Shown: positions 1-11,591, counted from the stretch's first letter. The stretch is 64,000 nt of DNA from CAZGAH01 sp964523295 (GCA_964523295.1 CAZGAH010000003.1:62001-126000), one strand, 5' to 3'. The notes: a model not told the origin generated them from the letters alone. A program made the numbers and translations.

Positions 1-1371
1 TGGCAGAAATGCCGGTATTGGTGGCCCTCACCAGATAGCGATCCTGTTCCACGGCGCGCAGGAGCGAAAGATGCAGGTGCTGCAACGCGGCCGACGACCG
101 GCCATACCATGCGTCGTTGCTGATGTTGACCAGAACCGTAGCTCCCTCACGCACGCGTTTTTGCGCAAGCTCGGGAAAAATAGCTTCATAGCAGATCAGC
201 ACGCCCAAGGCAAGGTCCCCGCTCGTAAGCGGGCTGACACGCTGTCCCGGCAAAAAATCCCCGATGCCTTCAACCAGCCGCGCCAGAAAGGGGAACAGCG
301 GCGCCAGCGGTACATACTCTCCGAAAGGCACCAGGTGTTCTTTTTCATATATCCCGGCAATGTTTCCGCTGGATTTGAGCAGATAGGCCCTGTTGAAGTA
401 GACATAGCGCGAGCGCGCCTGGTCCGGCTCGTAGCCCGGCGACCCCGCGATCAGCGGCACCGCCAGTTCCTGAACCAGGTCCCGGACCTGTTTCGACAGC
501 GGCGTACGCTCCTGCAAAAAGAACGGCATGGACGTCTCCGGCCAGACGATCAACGCCGGCTTGTTCCGCGAGGCCTCGCTCCGGCTCAAGTCCACGTAGC
601 GCCGTACGGTTTCTTCCTGAAAAGCCGGATCCCACTTCTGACTCTGATCGATATTTCCCTGCGCTACGGAGACCATAANNNNNNNNNNATAATCCCTGGC
701 TCGGGAATCGGTCGATACGTCAGGACAAAAAAACCGTAGCCCGCAAGCAGAGCCGGCAGCGACAAACTGACGAGCAACAACCCTGTCCTGTGGCGCGTCT
801 GCCGGACAGCCCAGGTCGCCAGCGCGACCGAGCCCACAAGCAACGCAGAAAAACCATACCCACCGACCTGCGCCAGCCCCTGAATCACCCAGGGCCAGGA
901 CGCGAAGGCCTGCGGCAGGACCAGCCAGGGAAAGCCGGTGAACAGCCAGCCGCGCAACACGTCCAGCAGCGTCCAGACACACGCGGCGAACAGACTGCCG
1001 CTCCAGGGCGTAAGCCGCGACGCCGCGCGATGCATGATCAGGGCGAACAACCCGGAATACAGTCCCAGGTACGAGCCCAGCAGCATGGGGCACGGCACGG
1101 CCAGAATCCAGGGCGCGTTGCCGTAATCATGAACCGGGATGGCGACCCAGTACAGCGCCAGTGTACTGCCCGCGGCGCCGACCAGAAAGCCGCGACGAAA
1201 GGCCTGTCCGCTGCTGACCGCATCGAGGCCGAGCCACAACAGCGCCGCCGGCGTCAACAGCGCCAGTGGCGGAAAATGGTACACGGGGTTGGCGAATCCG
1301 AAAAAAAGACCGCACACGCCCAGACAGAACGGGACGACAAAGGAGGGAGAAAACCGGGGCAAACGCAGCAT
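1..1371 (-). CDS. lnt: Apolipoprotein N-acyltransferase (partial; 3' end beyond window)
   Basis: Lnt transfers a fatty acyl chain from phospholipid to the N-terminal cysteine of lipoproteins in the inner membrane. The N-terminal part is a run of hydrophobic membrane segments (about residues 10-230). The C-terminal part is the nitrilase-like domain with all three catalytic signatures: Glu in WPETSMP, Lys in EKEHLVPFGEY and Cys in ICYEAIFP. The reading frame is split by ten N at 679-688. Merging the flanks over a shared 3-base ATA gives continuous protein PEPGIMVSVAQGNID, so the gene is probably intact. The 3' end lies beyond base 1. It starts 7 bp after the CorC-like gene, and the CorC-Lnt pairing is conserved in many proteobacteria. 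The start at 1371 has a GAGCGGG ribosome site inside the upstream gene. Confidence 0.95.
679..688. other. Assembly gap (10 N) inside lnt
   Basis: Ten N. The left flank ends in CCATA and the right flank begins ATAATCC. Collapsing the gap over the shared ATA restores the Lnt frame exactly, so no sequence may be missing. Confidence 0.9.
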
Positions 1372-1378
1372 GTCCCGC

Positions 1379-2213
1379 TCAGTTCGACGTCGCGGCCGGC
1401 TCGACGACGATCCAGCGGACTTGTTTGGGATCGGCCTCTTTGATCNNNNNNNNNNATCCGGAATCGGGCGCCCGATATTTCGAACTCTTCATCCTGAGCC
1501 GGAACCCTTCCGGCGTGTTCGCACAAATACCCGCCCAGGGTCTCGACCTGGGTGGAGTCGATGTCCAGCGATACGTAGGCAAGGATCTCTTCCAGCATGG
1601 TGCGCCCGGAAACAAGGATGGTGCCGTCTTCGAGCAGCTGGATATCGGCAGGGCGCGGAGCGTCGTATTCGTCTTCGATATCCCCGACAATCTCCTCGAG
1701 CACGTCCTCGAAAGTGACCAAGCCCGACGTGCCGCCATATTCGTCGAGCGCAATGGCCAGATGAATCTTCCGGGTCCGGAATTCCTGCAACAAATCCTTG
1801 ATGTTCTTGGTCTCCGGAATGAAAAACGGCTCTCGCATGAGATCCTTGACGCCCGCGCCCGAGTCTCCGTGCTGAATCTTCAGGAGGTCCTTGGCGTGGA
1901 CGATGCCCACGATATTGTCACGGGTTTCCCGGTAAATCGGGATGCGGGAGTGGCCGCTTTCAATGATCAAGGCGACGATAGCGCTGAAATCGTCGTCGAT
2001 TTCCGCACAGACGATATCCGTCCGGGGTATGATGATTTCTTCGACGCGCTTGCGGCCAAGTCTGAGCACATTGAGCAGCATGGCCATCTCATCCGGCTTG
2101 ACCTCACCGTCTTCCATGGCCTCGACGATCATTTTTTCCAATGGCGCTTCGCTCCGCCCGCTGAAAAGCTTGCTGATGAAGGGCCAGAACTTACTTTCCG
2201 AACTGTCGTCCAA
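1379..2213 (-). CDS. CorC/HlyC-type CBS-domain protein
   Basis: A soluble CBS-pair protein with a C-terminal CorC_HlyC domain, the family of CorC/YbeX. An acidic N-terminal stretch (EKMIVEAMEDGEV) and the PRTDIV motif lead into two CBS repeats (about residues 70-190), with DEYGGTSGLVTFEDVLEEIVG at their end. A transporter-associated domain follows. The family is linked to magnesium/cobalt efflux and, in E. coli, ribosome function. I chose the TTG start at 2213 because AGGAGG lies 8 nt upstream; longer forms reach into low-similarity sequence. A 10-N gap at 1446-1455 splits the frame. Merging over a 3-base overlap gives FRIKEADPKQVRW, which fits the family. It is followed after 7 bp by lnt. 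Confidence 0.88.
1446..1455. other. Assembly gap (10 N) inside the CorC-like gene
   Basis: The flanks TTGATC and ATCCGG share ATC. Merging over it restores the coding frame, so the gap is likely spurious. Confidence 0.88.
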
Positions 2214-2583
2214 GGAAAAAACCTCCTGTTGAAGTGCCGATGACGCAGTCGGGCCGGACCCGCCCGACGCTTCGACCCGCGAGCGGATAACTCGGTTGCG
2301 GGCCTGGAAGGGTACATAAGAATTCCCGGACAAAGTTGCAACCATTTCCACGTGACAAATCGGCGCGATACTCGCAGGCTAACGATTATAACTACCCACG
2401 GGATAATACCTTTCTCCTCCGGACTCCAGGAACAGTACCAGCAGGGACAAAACATTATTATCAGCCATGCTCGCCGTTGCTTTCCAGCGGGAAAAGCCGG
2501 CACAGGTGACGGCGCCGGCAGCACATCGGTCAAGACATTTGCCCCGGACAGCCTTGCCATTGACTGTCCGATTGCCATGCCGC

Positions 2584-2612
2584 TTTTCATTTTCCGTGTA
2601 ATCTGGTATAGA
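2584..2612 (+). promoter_or_regulatory. Candidate sigma70-type promoter for the chemoreceptor
   Basis: In the 506-bp divergent gap (2214-2719) TTTTCA (2584-2589) and TATAGA (2607-2612) are separated by 17 nt. The -35 match is weak. I see no other gene in the gap, which must also hold the promoter for the CorC-lnt pair. Confidence 0.3.
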
Positions 2613-2719
2613 ACGAAAAGAGATCCACTGTATTGTACTGAAATTCAACGGGAGTTTTGGTCCGGTCGAGGGGGTTTCCCGAACAGTCGGCGTGTGAATC
2701 GCCGGAAAAGGAGGTTGTC

Positions 2720-4837
2720 ATGCTCGACAGTATGAAGATTCGAACCAAGCTTCTGGTGCTGATCCTAACGCCGATTCTCGGTCTGCTGGCGTTCAGCGGG
2801 ATTATTGCCCGGGAGCGCTTGCAGAGTGCGCACAACGTGGAAGACGTTGAGACGCTGCTCGGCGTTCTTGTCAGTGCCAGCGATCTCGTTCACGAGCTGC
2901 AGAAGGAGCGAGGTCTGAGCGCCGGGTTTCTTGGCAGCAACGGGAAGGAATTTGCTTCGGAGCTGGCGCAGCAACGCCGGCTGAGCGAAGAAAAGCTCGC
3001 CGCGCTCAGGAAGCGCTACGCCGATGCCGGCGTCAAGGCCATCGATCCGGCCCTGGACAGCGCCATCGCCGACGGCATTGCTGCTGTCGGACGCGCTGCC
3101 GGAGACCGTGGCGACATCGACGCGCTGCGGATTGACGCCTCGACCGCTATCGACGGCTACAATGCGCTCATCGGAAAGCTTCTGGATCTGGGCTACCTGA
3201 TCGTCCAGAACTGCCGCGACCAGCAACTGGCCGAGAATGCCTATGCCATTGTCGATCTGCTCAAGGCCAAGGAGTACGCAGGCCAGGAGCGGGCTACGCT
3301 CTCCAACGCCTTTGCCGCCGGGAAGTTCACCCCCGAGCTGTACAAAGGCTGGATTACGCGCTGGATGCTTCAGGAAGAGTACCTCAAGATGTTCATGCTC
3401 GACGCCGACAACGACCAGCGCCAGCTGTTTTCGAAAAGCCTGGACAAGAACCGGGCCTCCGACGTGGAGAACTTCCGCAGTCTGGCTTTTCGGAACCAGG
3501 CCAGGGAGCGGCTCGACGCAGACGCGAAGCAGTGGTTTGCCGCGGCCACGCGGCGCATCGACAATCTCAAGGAGGTCGAGGGCGTCCTGAATGTCGCGTT
3601 GCTGAAAGAGGCGGCTGCCGTGCATGACGAGGCCATAGCCGAATTCAATCTGACCGCCGGCGTCGCCGTTGCGGCCCTGTTGGCGACCCTGGCGCTGTCC
3701 CTGGTTATCATCCGGAACATCGTCGCCCCCTTGCGCGCCGCGGTGAACTTTGCCGATGCCGTGGCCAGGGGGGAGTTGGACGTGACGCTGGCCGTACGCC
3801 GTAGCGACGAGATCGGCCTGCTTTGCGACGCGTTGCGCGCCATGGTAGGTAAACTCAAGGAACTCATCGCCAGCTCCACCGCCATGGGCGAGGAGGCGTC
3901 CCGCGAGGCCGAGCGCGCGCGCAAGGCCGCGGGAGAGGCCGAACAGGCCAGACGGCAGGCCGAGAACGCCCGAAGCGAAGGCATGTTGCACGCGGCGAAG
4001 CAGCTCGATGGCGTCGTCGAGGTCATCTCCTCGGCCTCGACTGAGCTCTCCGCGCAGATCGACGAATCCAGCAAGGGTACCGAAACGCAGTCCGGGCGCG
4101 TGGCCGAGACCGCCACGGCCATGGAAGAGATGAACGCGACGGTTCTGGAGGTTGCGCGCAGCGCCGCCGATGCCTCGGAATCGGCCGAAAACGCCAGGAA
4201 GGAGGCCGAAGAGGGCGCCGGAGTTGTCGAGCAGGTCGTCAGGGGCATCGGCAGCGTCCAGGCACAGGCCATGGCCCTGAAAGAGGACATGAGCGGCCTC
4301 GGCAAGCAGGCCGAGGGAATTGGTCAAATATTGAATGTCATCTCGGACATCGCCGACCAGACCAATCTTCTGGCGCTCAATGCCGCCATCGAGGCGGCGC
4401 GGGCCGGCGAGGCGGGACGGGGATTCGCCGTGGTGGCCGACGAGGTCCGCAAGCTTGCGGAAAAGACCATGAACGCCACTAAGGAGGTCGGCCAGGCCGT
4501 AGGCGATATCCAGCAGAGCGCGAGGAAGAACATCGGCAACGTGGAAAAGGCCGTCCGCACCATCGAGGAGGCCACCGGGCTGGCCAATACGTCCGGCCAG
4601 GCCCTGCGCAACATCGTCAGGCTCGTGGATCTGGCCGCGGATCAGGTCCGTTCCATCGCCACGGCCTCAGAAGAACAATCCGCTGCCAGCGAAGAGATCA
4701 ACCGTGCCATTTCTGAGGTCAATGCCATTGCCCGGGAAACCGCCCAGGCGATGCAGGAGTCGTCGCTGGCTGTCAATGAGCTCGCCCAGCAGGCCATTGC
4801 GCTTAAGCGGCTCATCGGCGACATGCAGTCGTCCTGA
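2720..4837 (+). CDS. Methyl-accepting chemotaxis protein with NIT sensor domain
   Basis: A membrane chemoreceptor of 705 residues. TM1 (about 8-28) is followed by a periplasmic nitrate/nitrite-sensing type (NIT) domain marked by ELQKERGLSAGFLGS. TM2 is at about 312-334, then HAMP (about 335-385) and a coiled-coil signalling domain. The conserved hairpin tip (DQTNLLALNAAIEAARAG, about 545-582) docks CheA/CheW. There is no C-terminal NWETF-type pentapeptide. The start at 2720 is set by AAAGGAGG 6 nt upstream; an in-frame upstream extension lacks a ribosome site. It is a single gene, divergent from corC-lnt and convergent with the amidase. The ligand is unknown; nitrate or nitrite is only inferred from the domain. 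Confidence 0.95.
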   Translation: MLDSMKIRTKLLVLILTPILGLLAFSGIIARERLQSAHNVEDVETLLGVLVSASDLVHELQKERGLSAGFLGSNGKEFASELAQQRRLSEEKLAALRKRYADAGVKAIDPALDSAIADGIAAVGRAAGDRGDIDALRIDASTAIDGYNALIGKLLDLGYLIVQNCRDQQLAENAYAIVDLLKAKEYAGQERATLSNAFAAGKFTPELYKGWITRWMLQEEYLKMFMLDADNDQRQLFSKSLDKNRASDVENFRSLAFRNQARERLDADAKQWFAAATRRIDNLKEVEGVLNVALLKEAAAVHDEAIAEFNLTAGVAVAALLATLALSLVIIRNIVAPLRAAVNFADAVARGELDVTLAVRRSDEIGLLCDALRAMVGKLKELIASSTAMGEEASREAERARKAAGEAEQARRQAENARSEGMLHAAKQLDGVVEVISSASTELSAQIDESSKGTETQSGRVAETATAMEEMNATVLEVARSAADASESAENARKEAEEGAGVVEQVVRGIGSVQAQAMALKEDMSGLGKQAEGIGQILNVISDIADQTNLLALNAAIEAARAGEAGRGFAVVADEVRKLAEKTMNATKEVGQAVGDIQQSARKNIGNVEKAVRTIEEATGLANTSGQALRNIVRLVDLAADQVRSIATASEEQSAASEEINRAISEVNAIARETAQAMQESSLAVNELAQQAIALKRLIGDMQSS

Positions 4838-4870
4838 GGCGGCGGCGCTTCAGGCTTGGTCCGTCTCTTC

Positions 4871-6967
4871 TCAGAGGCTGGCGAAGCGTTCGATTTGCCG
4901 TTTGTAGGCCAGGACGCCTTGGGAAATCCCTTTGGCGATGTGGCTCAGATACGCGTCGGACTGGAGGCGCTTGGCCTCGGCGGCGTTGGTGATGTAGCCA
5001 AGCTCGACAAGCACGGCCGGCATTTTCGCCCCCATGAGCACGTAGAAGGGGGCCGAGCGGACGCCGTTGTCCTTGACCGGATACTTAGCCTTGATTCCGC
5101 GCGACATTCTGGCATGTGTGGCCTTGGCCAGGTCCTTGGATTCCTTGAGCTTGGAATTGAGCATGAGGTCGGTCAGAATCACCTGGAGGTCGCTGATGCT
5201 TTTGGTCGAGACCGCATTTTCGCGCGCGGCCACGCGTACGGCGTCCTTCGAGGTGGCCAGATCCAGATAATAGGTCTCCATGCCGGAAAAGCCGGGAATG
5301 CCGATTGCGTTGCAGTGGATGGAGATGAACAGATCGGCCTTCTGGACATTGGCCATGGCGGTGCGGTCTTCCAGGGCGATGAACTTGTCTGTGGTGCGCG
5401 TATAGATGACGTCGAAGCCCTCTTTTTTCAGCTCCCGCCCCAGAATCAGGGCGAAGTCGAGGTTCACGTCTTTTTCCTTGATTCCACCCACGCCGCTCGC
5501 CCCGGGGTCCTTGCCGCCGTGGCCCGCGTCGATCATGATCGTGTGTACGGTGAGTCCGAGCTGCTGGACGAGCGTCCCGGCCTGCTTTTTACAATCGGCC
5601 GGCGGGCGGTAGCTGCCCTGAGCGCGGGATAAGGCTGCATTTGCGGCACGTTCGGATTCAGCCGCGGTCTCGCGCTCGGTTTGGGCTGTTTCCGCCTGCG
5701 GCGACGGGTCTTCCTGGCCGGTGAGCATCGACTTGCGCGGCAATCGGGTCACCGGACGCTTAACGGGCGCGTCGTTGACGGCGTCGGCTGGTTTTGCCGG
5801 CGGTGCCCTGGTCACGCCGGCAGGCTCCGTGCTGGGCGTTGGCGCCGGGGCAGGGGCGTGGGCAATGACGCGCGGAGTTTCCGGCGCCGGCGTCGGCGAG
5901 GTCTCGCGCGCAGGTTCCGCCTTGGCCGTGCGCGTCGACGGGCGGCTTGCGGCGGAGACGTCGACGATCAGCCGGAAGGGGTTTTCCAGCGCAAAGACCT
6001 GAAATTTTTGCAAGGCCTGAAAGTCGAGCACCACGCGGACCACATCGGGCCTGTTCTGAGCCGCGCGCACGCGACTGAGGATGCCGTCGGAGATGTCCAG
6101 ATCGCGTCGGGCCTTGGCCCCGAGTACGGTATTTTCGAGATCGACGTAGAGACGGTTGGGCTTGTTGTGCTCGGGGTTGGGGCCGAGCAGCTCGTAGCGG
6201 AAGCGCACCGGCTTGTCCACGTCGATGACGATGCGCGTGTATTCGTCGCTGCCCTGGTGGCGAATGTCCTCCATTCGGGAGATGGTTGCCGATACGGACG
6301 GTTCAGCAGACGTGGCTGGCGCTTCGGCCTGACTGGCGCTGACTACGGTCGTCGTCTCCGTCCTGGCCGGCGCCGGCGCGACCGCCTCCGGGGCGTTCGA
6401 TTCGGCTGCCTGCTCCTGACCAGGCTGTGCCGCCGCCTTCCCTGCCCCGCGTATCTCGTTGACGAGGTCCTGGGCCTTGGGCCAGATATCCCCCTTGGGG
6501 TACTGTTTGAGAATGCGGTTGCAGTCCGCGAGCGCCTGCTCCGGCTCTTTGAGATAGCTCCATTCCAGAAAGGCCTTGCGGTAGAGTCCGTCGTCGGACC
6601 AGGCATGGCCCGGGTAGGTGGCGGCCATGCGGTCATAGTATTCGACCGCCTTGCGCAGGTCGGCCTTGAGATAGGATTGACGCCCCATTTCATCCATGGA
6701 GCGCGCCGCGTAATACAGCGCCTTGGGACCGGACTCGCCCTCCGGATCGGCCTTCCAGACTGCCAGGAATCGTTTCTCGAGATCCTGCCAGAAGGAGCGA
6801 TACTTCGAGCGCTTGTCGTCCTTGACGATATCCTGAAACTCCCTCCAGGCCTGGTTGAATTGGTCGTTCACCCCGGCGGCGCAAACGTTTTCCGGCCACG
6901 GCCCCGACAGCAGCGTCAGGACCGTGAGCCAGAACAGAAGAACGATGCGCGCGCGGGATCGAAGCAT
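4871..6967 (-). CDS. N-acetylmuramoyl-L-alanine amidase with TPR-like and AMIN domains
   Basis: A periplasmic zinc amidase of 698 residues that cleaves the MurNAc-L-Ala bond of peptidoglycan. A signal peptide (about 1-30) is followed by a TPR-like helical region (about 50-180), an AMIN localisation domain (about 231-336), a Pro/Ala/Thr-rich linker and an amidase_3 domain (about 471-695). Zinc and catalytic signatures are visible: DAGHGG, Glu in GIKEKDVN, His in SIHCN and Glu in VELGYITN. The start at 6967 lies one base after the glmS stop and has GGAG inside the glmS end, so translational coupling is likely. The N-terminal TPR-like extension is longer than in AmiC of E. coli. Confidence 0.93.
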   Translation of the reverse strand: MLRSRARIVLLFWLTVLTLLSGPWPENVCAAGVNDQFNQAWREFQDIVKDDKRSKYRSFWQDLEKRFLAVWKADPEGESGPKALYYAARSMDEMGRQSYLKADLRKAVEYYDRMAATYPGHAWSDDGLYRKAFLEWSYLKEPEQALADCNRILKQYPKGDIWPKAQDLVNEIRGAGKAAAQPGQEQAAESNAPEAVAPAPARTETTTVVSASQAEAPATSAEPSVSATISRMEDIRHQGSDEYTRIVIDVDKPVRFRYELLGPNPEHNKPNRLYVDLENTVLGAKARRDLDISDGILSRVRAAQNRPDVVRVVLDFQALQKFQVFALENPFRLIVDVSAASRPSTRTAKAEPARETSPTPAPETPRVIAHAPAPAPTPSTEPAGVTRAPPAKPADAVNDAPVKRPVTRLPRKSMLTGQEDPSPQAETAQTERETAAESERAANAALSRAQGSYRPPADCKKQAGTLVQQLGLTVHTIMIDAGHGGKDPGASGVGGIKEKDVNLDFALILGRELKKEGFDVIYTRTTDKFIALEDRTAMANVQKADLFISIHCNAIGIPGFSGMETYYLDLATSKDAVRVAARENAVSTKSISDLQVILTDLMLNSKLKESKDLAKATHARMSRGIKAKYPVKDNGVRSAPFYVLMGAKMPAVLVELGYITNAAEAKRLQSDAYLSHIAKGISQGVLAYKRQIERFASL

Positions 6968-6968
6968 G

Positions 6969-8798
<1,830 letters not shown>

Positions 8799-8803
8799 GG
8801 TCG

Positions 8804-9466
8804 TTATCCTTGGTTAGGGGTGTCGGCAGCGTCGTTCCGGAGCGAGTCCCTGAACGACGGCCAGGCCGCAAGCAGGGCGCGTAATGCCTGACCGCGGTGG
8901 CTGCGCTGATTTTTCGTCGCCCTGTCCATCCGGGCAGCGCTCATACCCAGGGTAGGATCGAAAAACAAGGGATCGTAGCCAAAACCCTGGTCGCCGTCCG
9001 GGGCGTCGAGAATGCGGCCTTCCCAGACGCCGCGGGCTACCAGACTCGCGCCCCCGGGCGCACTGGCGGCGATGACGCAGTGAAACCGTGCGTTGCGTCG
9101 CTCGGGCGCGACGCCCGCGAGCGCGGCCAGCAGGGCGGCGTTGTTGCGCTCGTCTACGCTGCGCGTATCTCCGGACAAGGCCGGCCCGCAGTAGCGGGCC
9201 GAGTGTACGCCGGGAGCGCCGTTCAGGGCGTCGACCGCCAGACCAGAGTCATCGGCGAGGGCAATGAGCCCCGTGGCCTGGCATACGGTCCGGGCCTTGA
9301 GCAGGGAGTTTTCTTCGAAGGTCAGGCCGGTTTCCGGTATGTCGCCCAGGTCCGGAAAGGCGTCAAGCCCGCGGACCTCGGACGCAAACCCGGCGAGCAG
9401 TTCCCTGATTTCGGCAATTTTTCCCTTGTTTCGGGTGGCCAGAACGATAACGGACACGTCATGCAC
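8804..9466 (-). CDS. rdgB: XTP/dITP diphosphatase (RdgB/HAM1 family)
   Basis: Hydrolyses non-canonical purine nucleoside triphosphates (XTP, dITP, ITP) to monophosphates, keeping them out of DNA. Family motifs appear in order: ATRNKGK near the start, GLTFEENSLLKA, ADDSGLAVDAL, GFGYDPLF and KNQRSHRGQAL. Length is 220 residues, slightly longer than E. coli RdgB (197), mainly at the C-terminus. The start is a GTG at 9464-9466. glmS follows 5 bp later with AAGG as its ribosome site, so the two are probably co-transcribed. Confidence 0.95.
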   Translation of the reverse strand: MHDVSVIVLATRNKGKIAEIRELLAGFASEVRGLDAFPDLGDIPETGLTFEENSLLKARTVCQATGLIALADDSGLAVDALNGAPGVHSARYCGPALSGDTRSVDERNNAALLAALAGVAPERRNARFHCVIAASAPGGASLVARGVWEGRILDAPDGDQGFGYDPLFFDPTLGMSAARMDRATKNQRSHRGQALRALLAAWPSFRDSLRNDAADTPNQG

Positions 9467-9781
9467 CTCGCGGGGCGTTTGCCCGGGTCGGCGTATTCCC
9501 GGTCGGAACCGGGGAAGAGGAAACCAGCGCGTCCGGATGGCCTTTTGCCTGCGGCAGGCCCGACATGGAGGCGGAACGCTCGCGGCATGGGGCTGCGGGT
9601 CCCTTCCCGGACGGACGCATTCTCAGGCCGAGTATCAGAAAACGTAAAGATGTTCCAGAGTTTTTCTAGGGGGTGAAAAAAATACTCTCAGGACGTTTTC
9701 ATCAGCGCAGGCCGCGTGTCGTGCCGTTTATCAGGGAAACGAGCCTGTCGGTCCGGTATCTGCAATTCTGGCCGCGGGGAA
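9467..9781. other. Intergenic region upstream of rdgB
   Basis: 315 bp with no convincing gene. It contains an imperfect AT-rich inverted repeat near 9656-9696 (AGAGTTTTTC paired with GAAAAAAATACTCT) and must carry the promoter for rdgB-glmS and the 3' end of the acetolactate decarboxylase transcript. Confidence 0.5.
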
Positions 9782-10639
9782 TTACTTTTCTACGCCCTTG
9801 AGCGACGCACCAGACGGCCCGTTCAGCGGGAGTGAGGCGAATTCGGGGTCATCGTCCGGGGCGACGAGGAAGAGCCCTGCCGTGCGGTCCAGCGTCACCG
9901 CGAGGCGTTTGGCCCGCAGGTCGAGGACATGACCGCCGCTCTGGCGGTCCGCAGAGATATAGTGGAGGTGCAGGCCGGGGAGATTGACCCCTTTGGCCCA
10001 GGCCGGGCAATAGAAGCCGACGATGTCGCCGCGCGGGGAATCGTATTCAAAGACACGCTGCTGCTTCACCGCCTCGGCCAGCGGAGGATAGGGTTTGTTC
10101 TGTCTGGGCACGCTGCGGACCTTGAGCCAGGCGAAGTCCGGACCCAGGCGCAGGGCGTAGAACAGGTTCCTGTCGGGCAAGGCGGCAATGATCTGGCGAT
10201 TGAGATCTTCGAGGCTGGTGACCTCGTCCAGGATCAGCGGATGCTCGGGCTCGAACCAGGTGACCGCGGCGAAAGGGACGAATTCCTCATCATCGACGAG
10301 GCGCACGACGCCGTCAACGTCGATGACGTAGAAGACGCCGTCAACGAGCACCAGCTCTCCGTCAAGTCCTTCCAGGGTGCCCAGTCCCAGATTCCCGTGG
10401 GCCTTGAGCTGGCCGATGCGGACCAGGCCTTTGTAGTGTCCGAGCATGAGCGCGTCGAGCAGGGAGACCTGAAAGAGCGTGTCGCGTGCCGTGGGATCGG
10501 TCGGCGGCGCAGGATTCGGCCCAGAGGGGTCCTGCGCCAGGGCAACGCAGGGAAGGAGCAGGATGACGAGGCAGAGGAGCGCGAGGACGCACCGCCGCGG
10601 GCGAGATAGTACGGACGCAGGACAGAGCCGGGTAGTCAT
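9782..10639 (-). CDS. budA: Alpha-acetolactate decarboxylase, with signal peptide
   Basis: Converts 2-acetolactate to acetoin and CO2. Family features are clear: GTLEGLDGELVLVDGVFY near the start, PFAAVTWFEP, RSVPRQNKPYPPLAE, and the zinc-binding HLHYISADRQSGGH near the end. I start at ATG 10639, which gives a strong N-terminal signal peptide (hydrophobic core VLALLCLVILLLP followed by VALAQ), so the enzyme should be exported. Many homologues are cytoplasmic, but the Brevibacillus enzyme is also exported. No acetolactate synthase or butanediol dehydrogenase gene is adjacent, so the substrate supply is not explained by the neighbourhood. The family call is strong; the extracytoplasmic role is inferred. 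Confidence 0.9.
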   Translation of the reverse strand: MTTRLCPASVLSRPRRCVLALLCLVILLLPCVALAQDPSGPNPAPPTDPTARDTLFQVSLLDALMLGHYKGLVRIGQLKAHGNLGLGTLEGLDGELVLVDGVFYVIDVDGVVRLVDDEEFVPFAAVTWFEPEHPLILDEVTSLEDLNRQIIAALPDRNLFYALRLGPDFAWLKVRSVPRQNKPYPPLAEAVKQQRVFEYDSPRGDIVGFYCPAWAKGVNLPGLHLHYISADRQSGGHVLDLRAKRLAVTLDRTAGLFLVAPDDDPEFASLPLNGPSGASLKGVEK

Positions 10640-10727
10640 GGCGCACTCTTCGGGATGATGTCGGCGTGCCGCGTCGCTCGCGCAGGCCCTGGACGCGCGG
10701 GGAGATGCTTTGCGACCTGATCGCCGG

Positions 10728-11591
10728 TCAATTGTTGCCCTCAATGACGTCGTTGACGAGGTCGCGGAAGTCATGGACGACCTTGTCGCCGCCGGCGTAT
10801 TCGTAGATGGTCATGCCGTACCCCGGGGCCTCGGCCAGCCGGGCGCTGTAGCGAATCGGCGTACAGAGATAGCGACCGTAGAGCTTTTCGAAGCCTTCCA
10901 GAATTTCCTCGGAGTTCTTGTTGGAGCGATTGAGGAAGGTGGGAAGGATATATTTGAGTTCCACGTCCTTGTTGTATTTTTTGATCGTGGAAAAGCTTTT
11001 GAGAAATTCGGAAAGGCCCTGGACGGACATGACCTCGAGGGAGACCGGCACGAGCAGTTCCTTGACGTAGAACATGACGTTGACGGTCAGGGGATCCCAA
11101 CCGGGCGCGGAGTCGACGATGACGAAGTCGAACTGGACCTCGAGCGGTGTCAGCGCCTCGCTCAAGGTCGCCTCGCCGCCGAAATCCTTGCGGTCGATGA
11201 AACGCTTGAGTTCGGCCAGACTTTTACCGCCGGCCAGCAGCCACAGATTGTCCCGCGCCTTGAACAGGGCGTCGCTGACCTCGACGTCGCCCCGCACCAG
11301 CTCGGTCAGCCCGGCCCGGGGTTTGACGCCCAGCAGGTAGGAACACTGGCCCTGGGTGTCGGTGTCCACGAGCAGTACCCGGAAATCGCGCAGGGCCAGG
11401 CCGTGGGCCAGATTCACCGATATAGTAGTCTTTCCCACGCCGCCCTTGCTGATCATGACGCCCAGCGACCGCGCCCGCTGTAACGGGAAACGGTGATTGC
11501 AGGCCTTGCAGTGAACAATGGCCCGTTTGGTCGGTATCTTGCTGTCGTCGATGACGCGGCTGAACTTGCATTTCGGGCAGATGATTTCCAT
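10728..11591 (-). CDS. ParA/MinD-family ATPase with N-terminal zinc-ribbon
   Basis: A P-loop ATPase of the ParA type, 287 residues. The N-terminal MEIICPKCKFSRV with a later HCKACNHRF forms a two-CxxC zinc-ribbon (MJ0042-like). Then come the deviant Walker A SKGGVGKTT, VLLVDTDTQGQC (A') and VIVDSAPG (Walker B). The remaining ParA fold reaches the C-terminus. The start ATG 11591 has GGAG 8 nt upstream; a GTG 9 nt earlier is possible. It follows the ribbon-helix-helix gene by 74 bp, as in ParA-partner systems that position DNA or protein cargo. No ParB or parS was found, so the cargo is unknown. The zinc-ribbon fusion is unusual for a chromosomal ParA. Confidence 0.88.
   Translation of the reverse strand: MEIICPKCKFSRVIDDSKIPTKRAIVHCKACNHRFPLQRARSLGVMISKGGVGKTTISVNLAHGLALRDFRVLLVDTDTQGQCSYLLGVKPRAGLTELVRGDVEVSDALFKARDNLWLLAGGKSLAELKRFIDRKDFGGEATLSEALTPLEVQFDFVIVDSAPGWDPLTVNVMFYVKELLVPVSLEVMSVQGLSEFLKSFSTIKKYNKDVELKYILPTFLNRSNKNSEEILEGFEKLYGRYLCTPIRYSARLAEAPGYGMTIYEYAGGDKVVHDFRDLVNDVIEGNN

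Noticed and set aside
2765..4327. 520-codon open frame antisense to the chemoreceptor, and similar long antisense frames over tssF, the kinase and clpV
   Set aside because: Arise from strong third-position GC in real genes; no ribosome sites or recognisable domains.
8799..8803. glmS ribozyme/riboswitch
   Set aside because: Only 5 bp separate rdgB and glmS; no room for the ribozyme and the host is not of the group that carries it.
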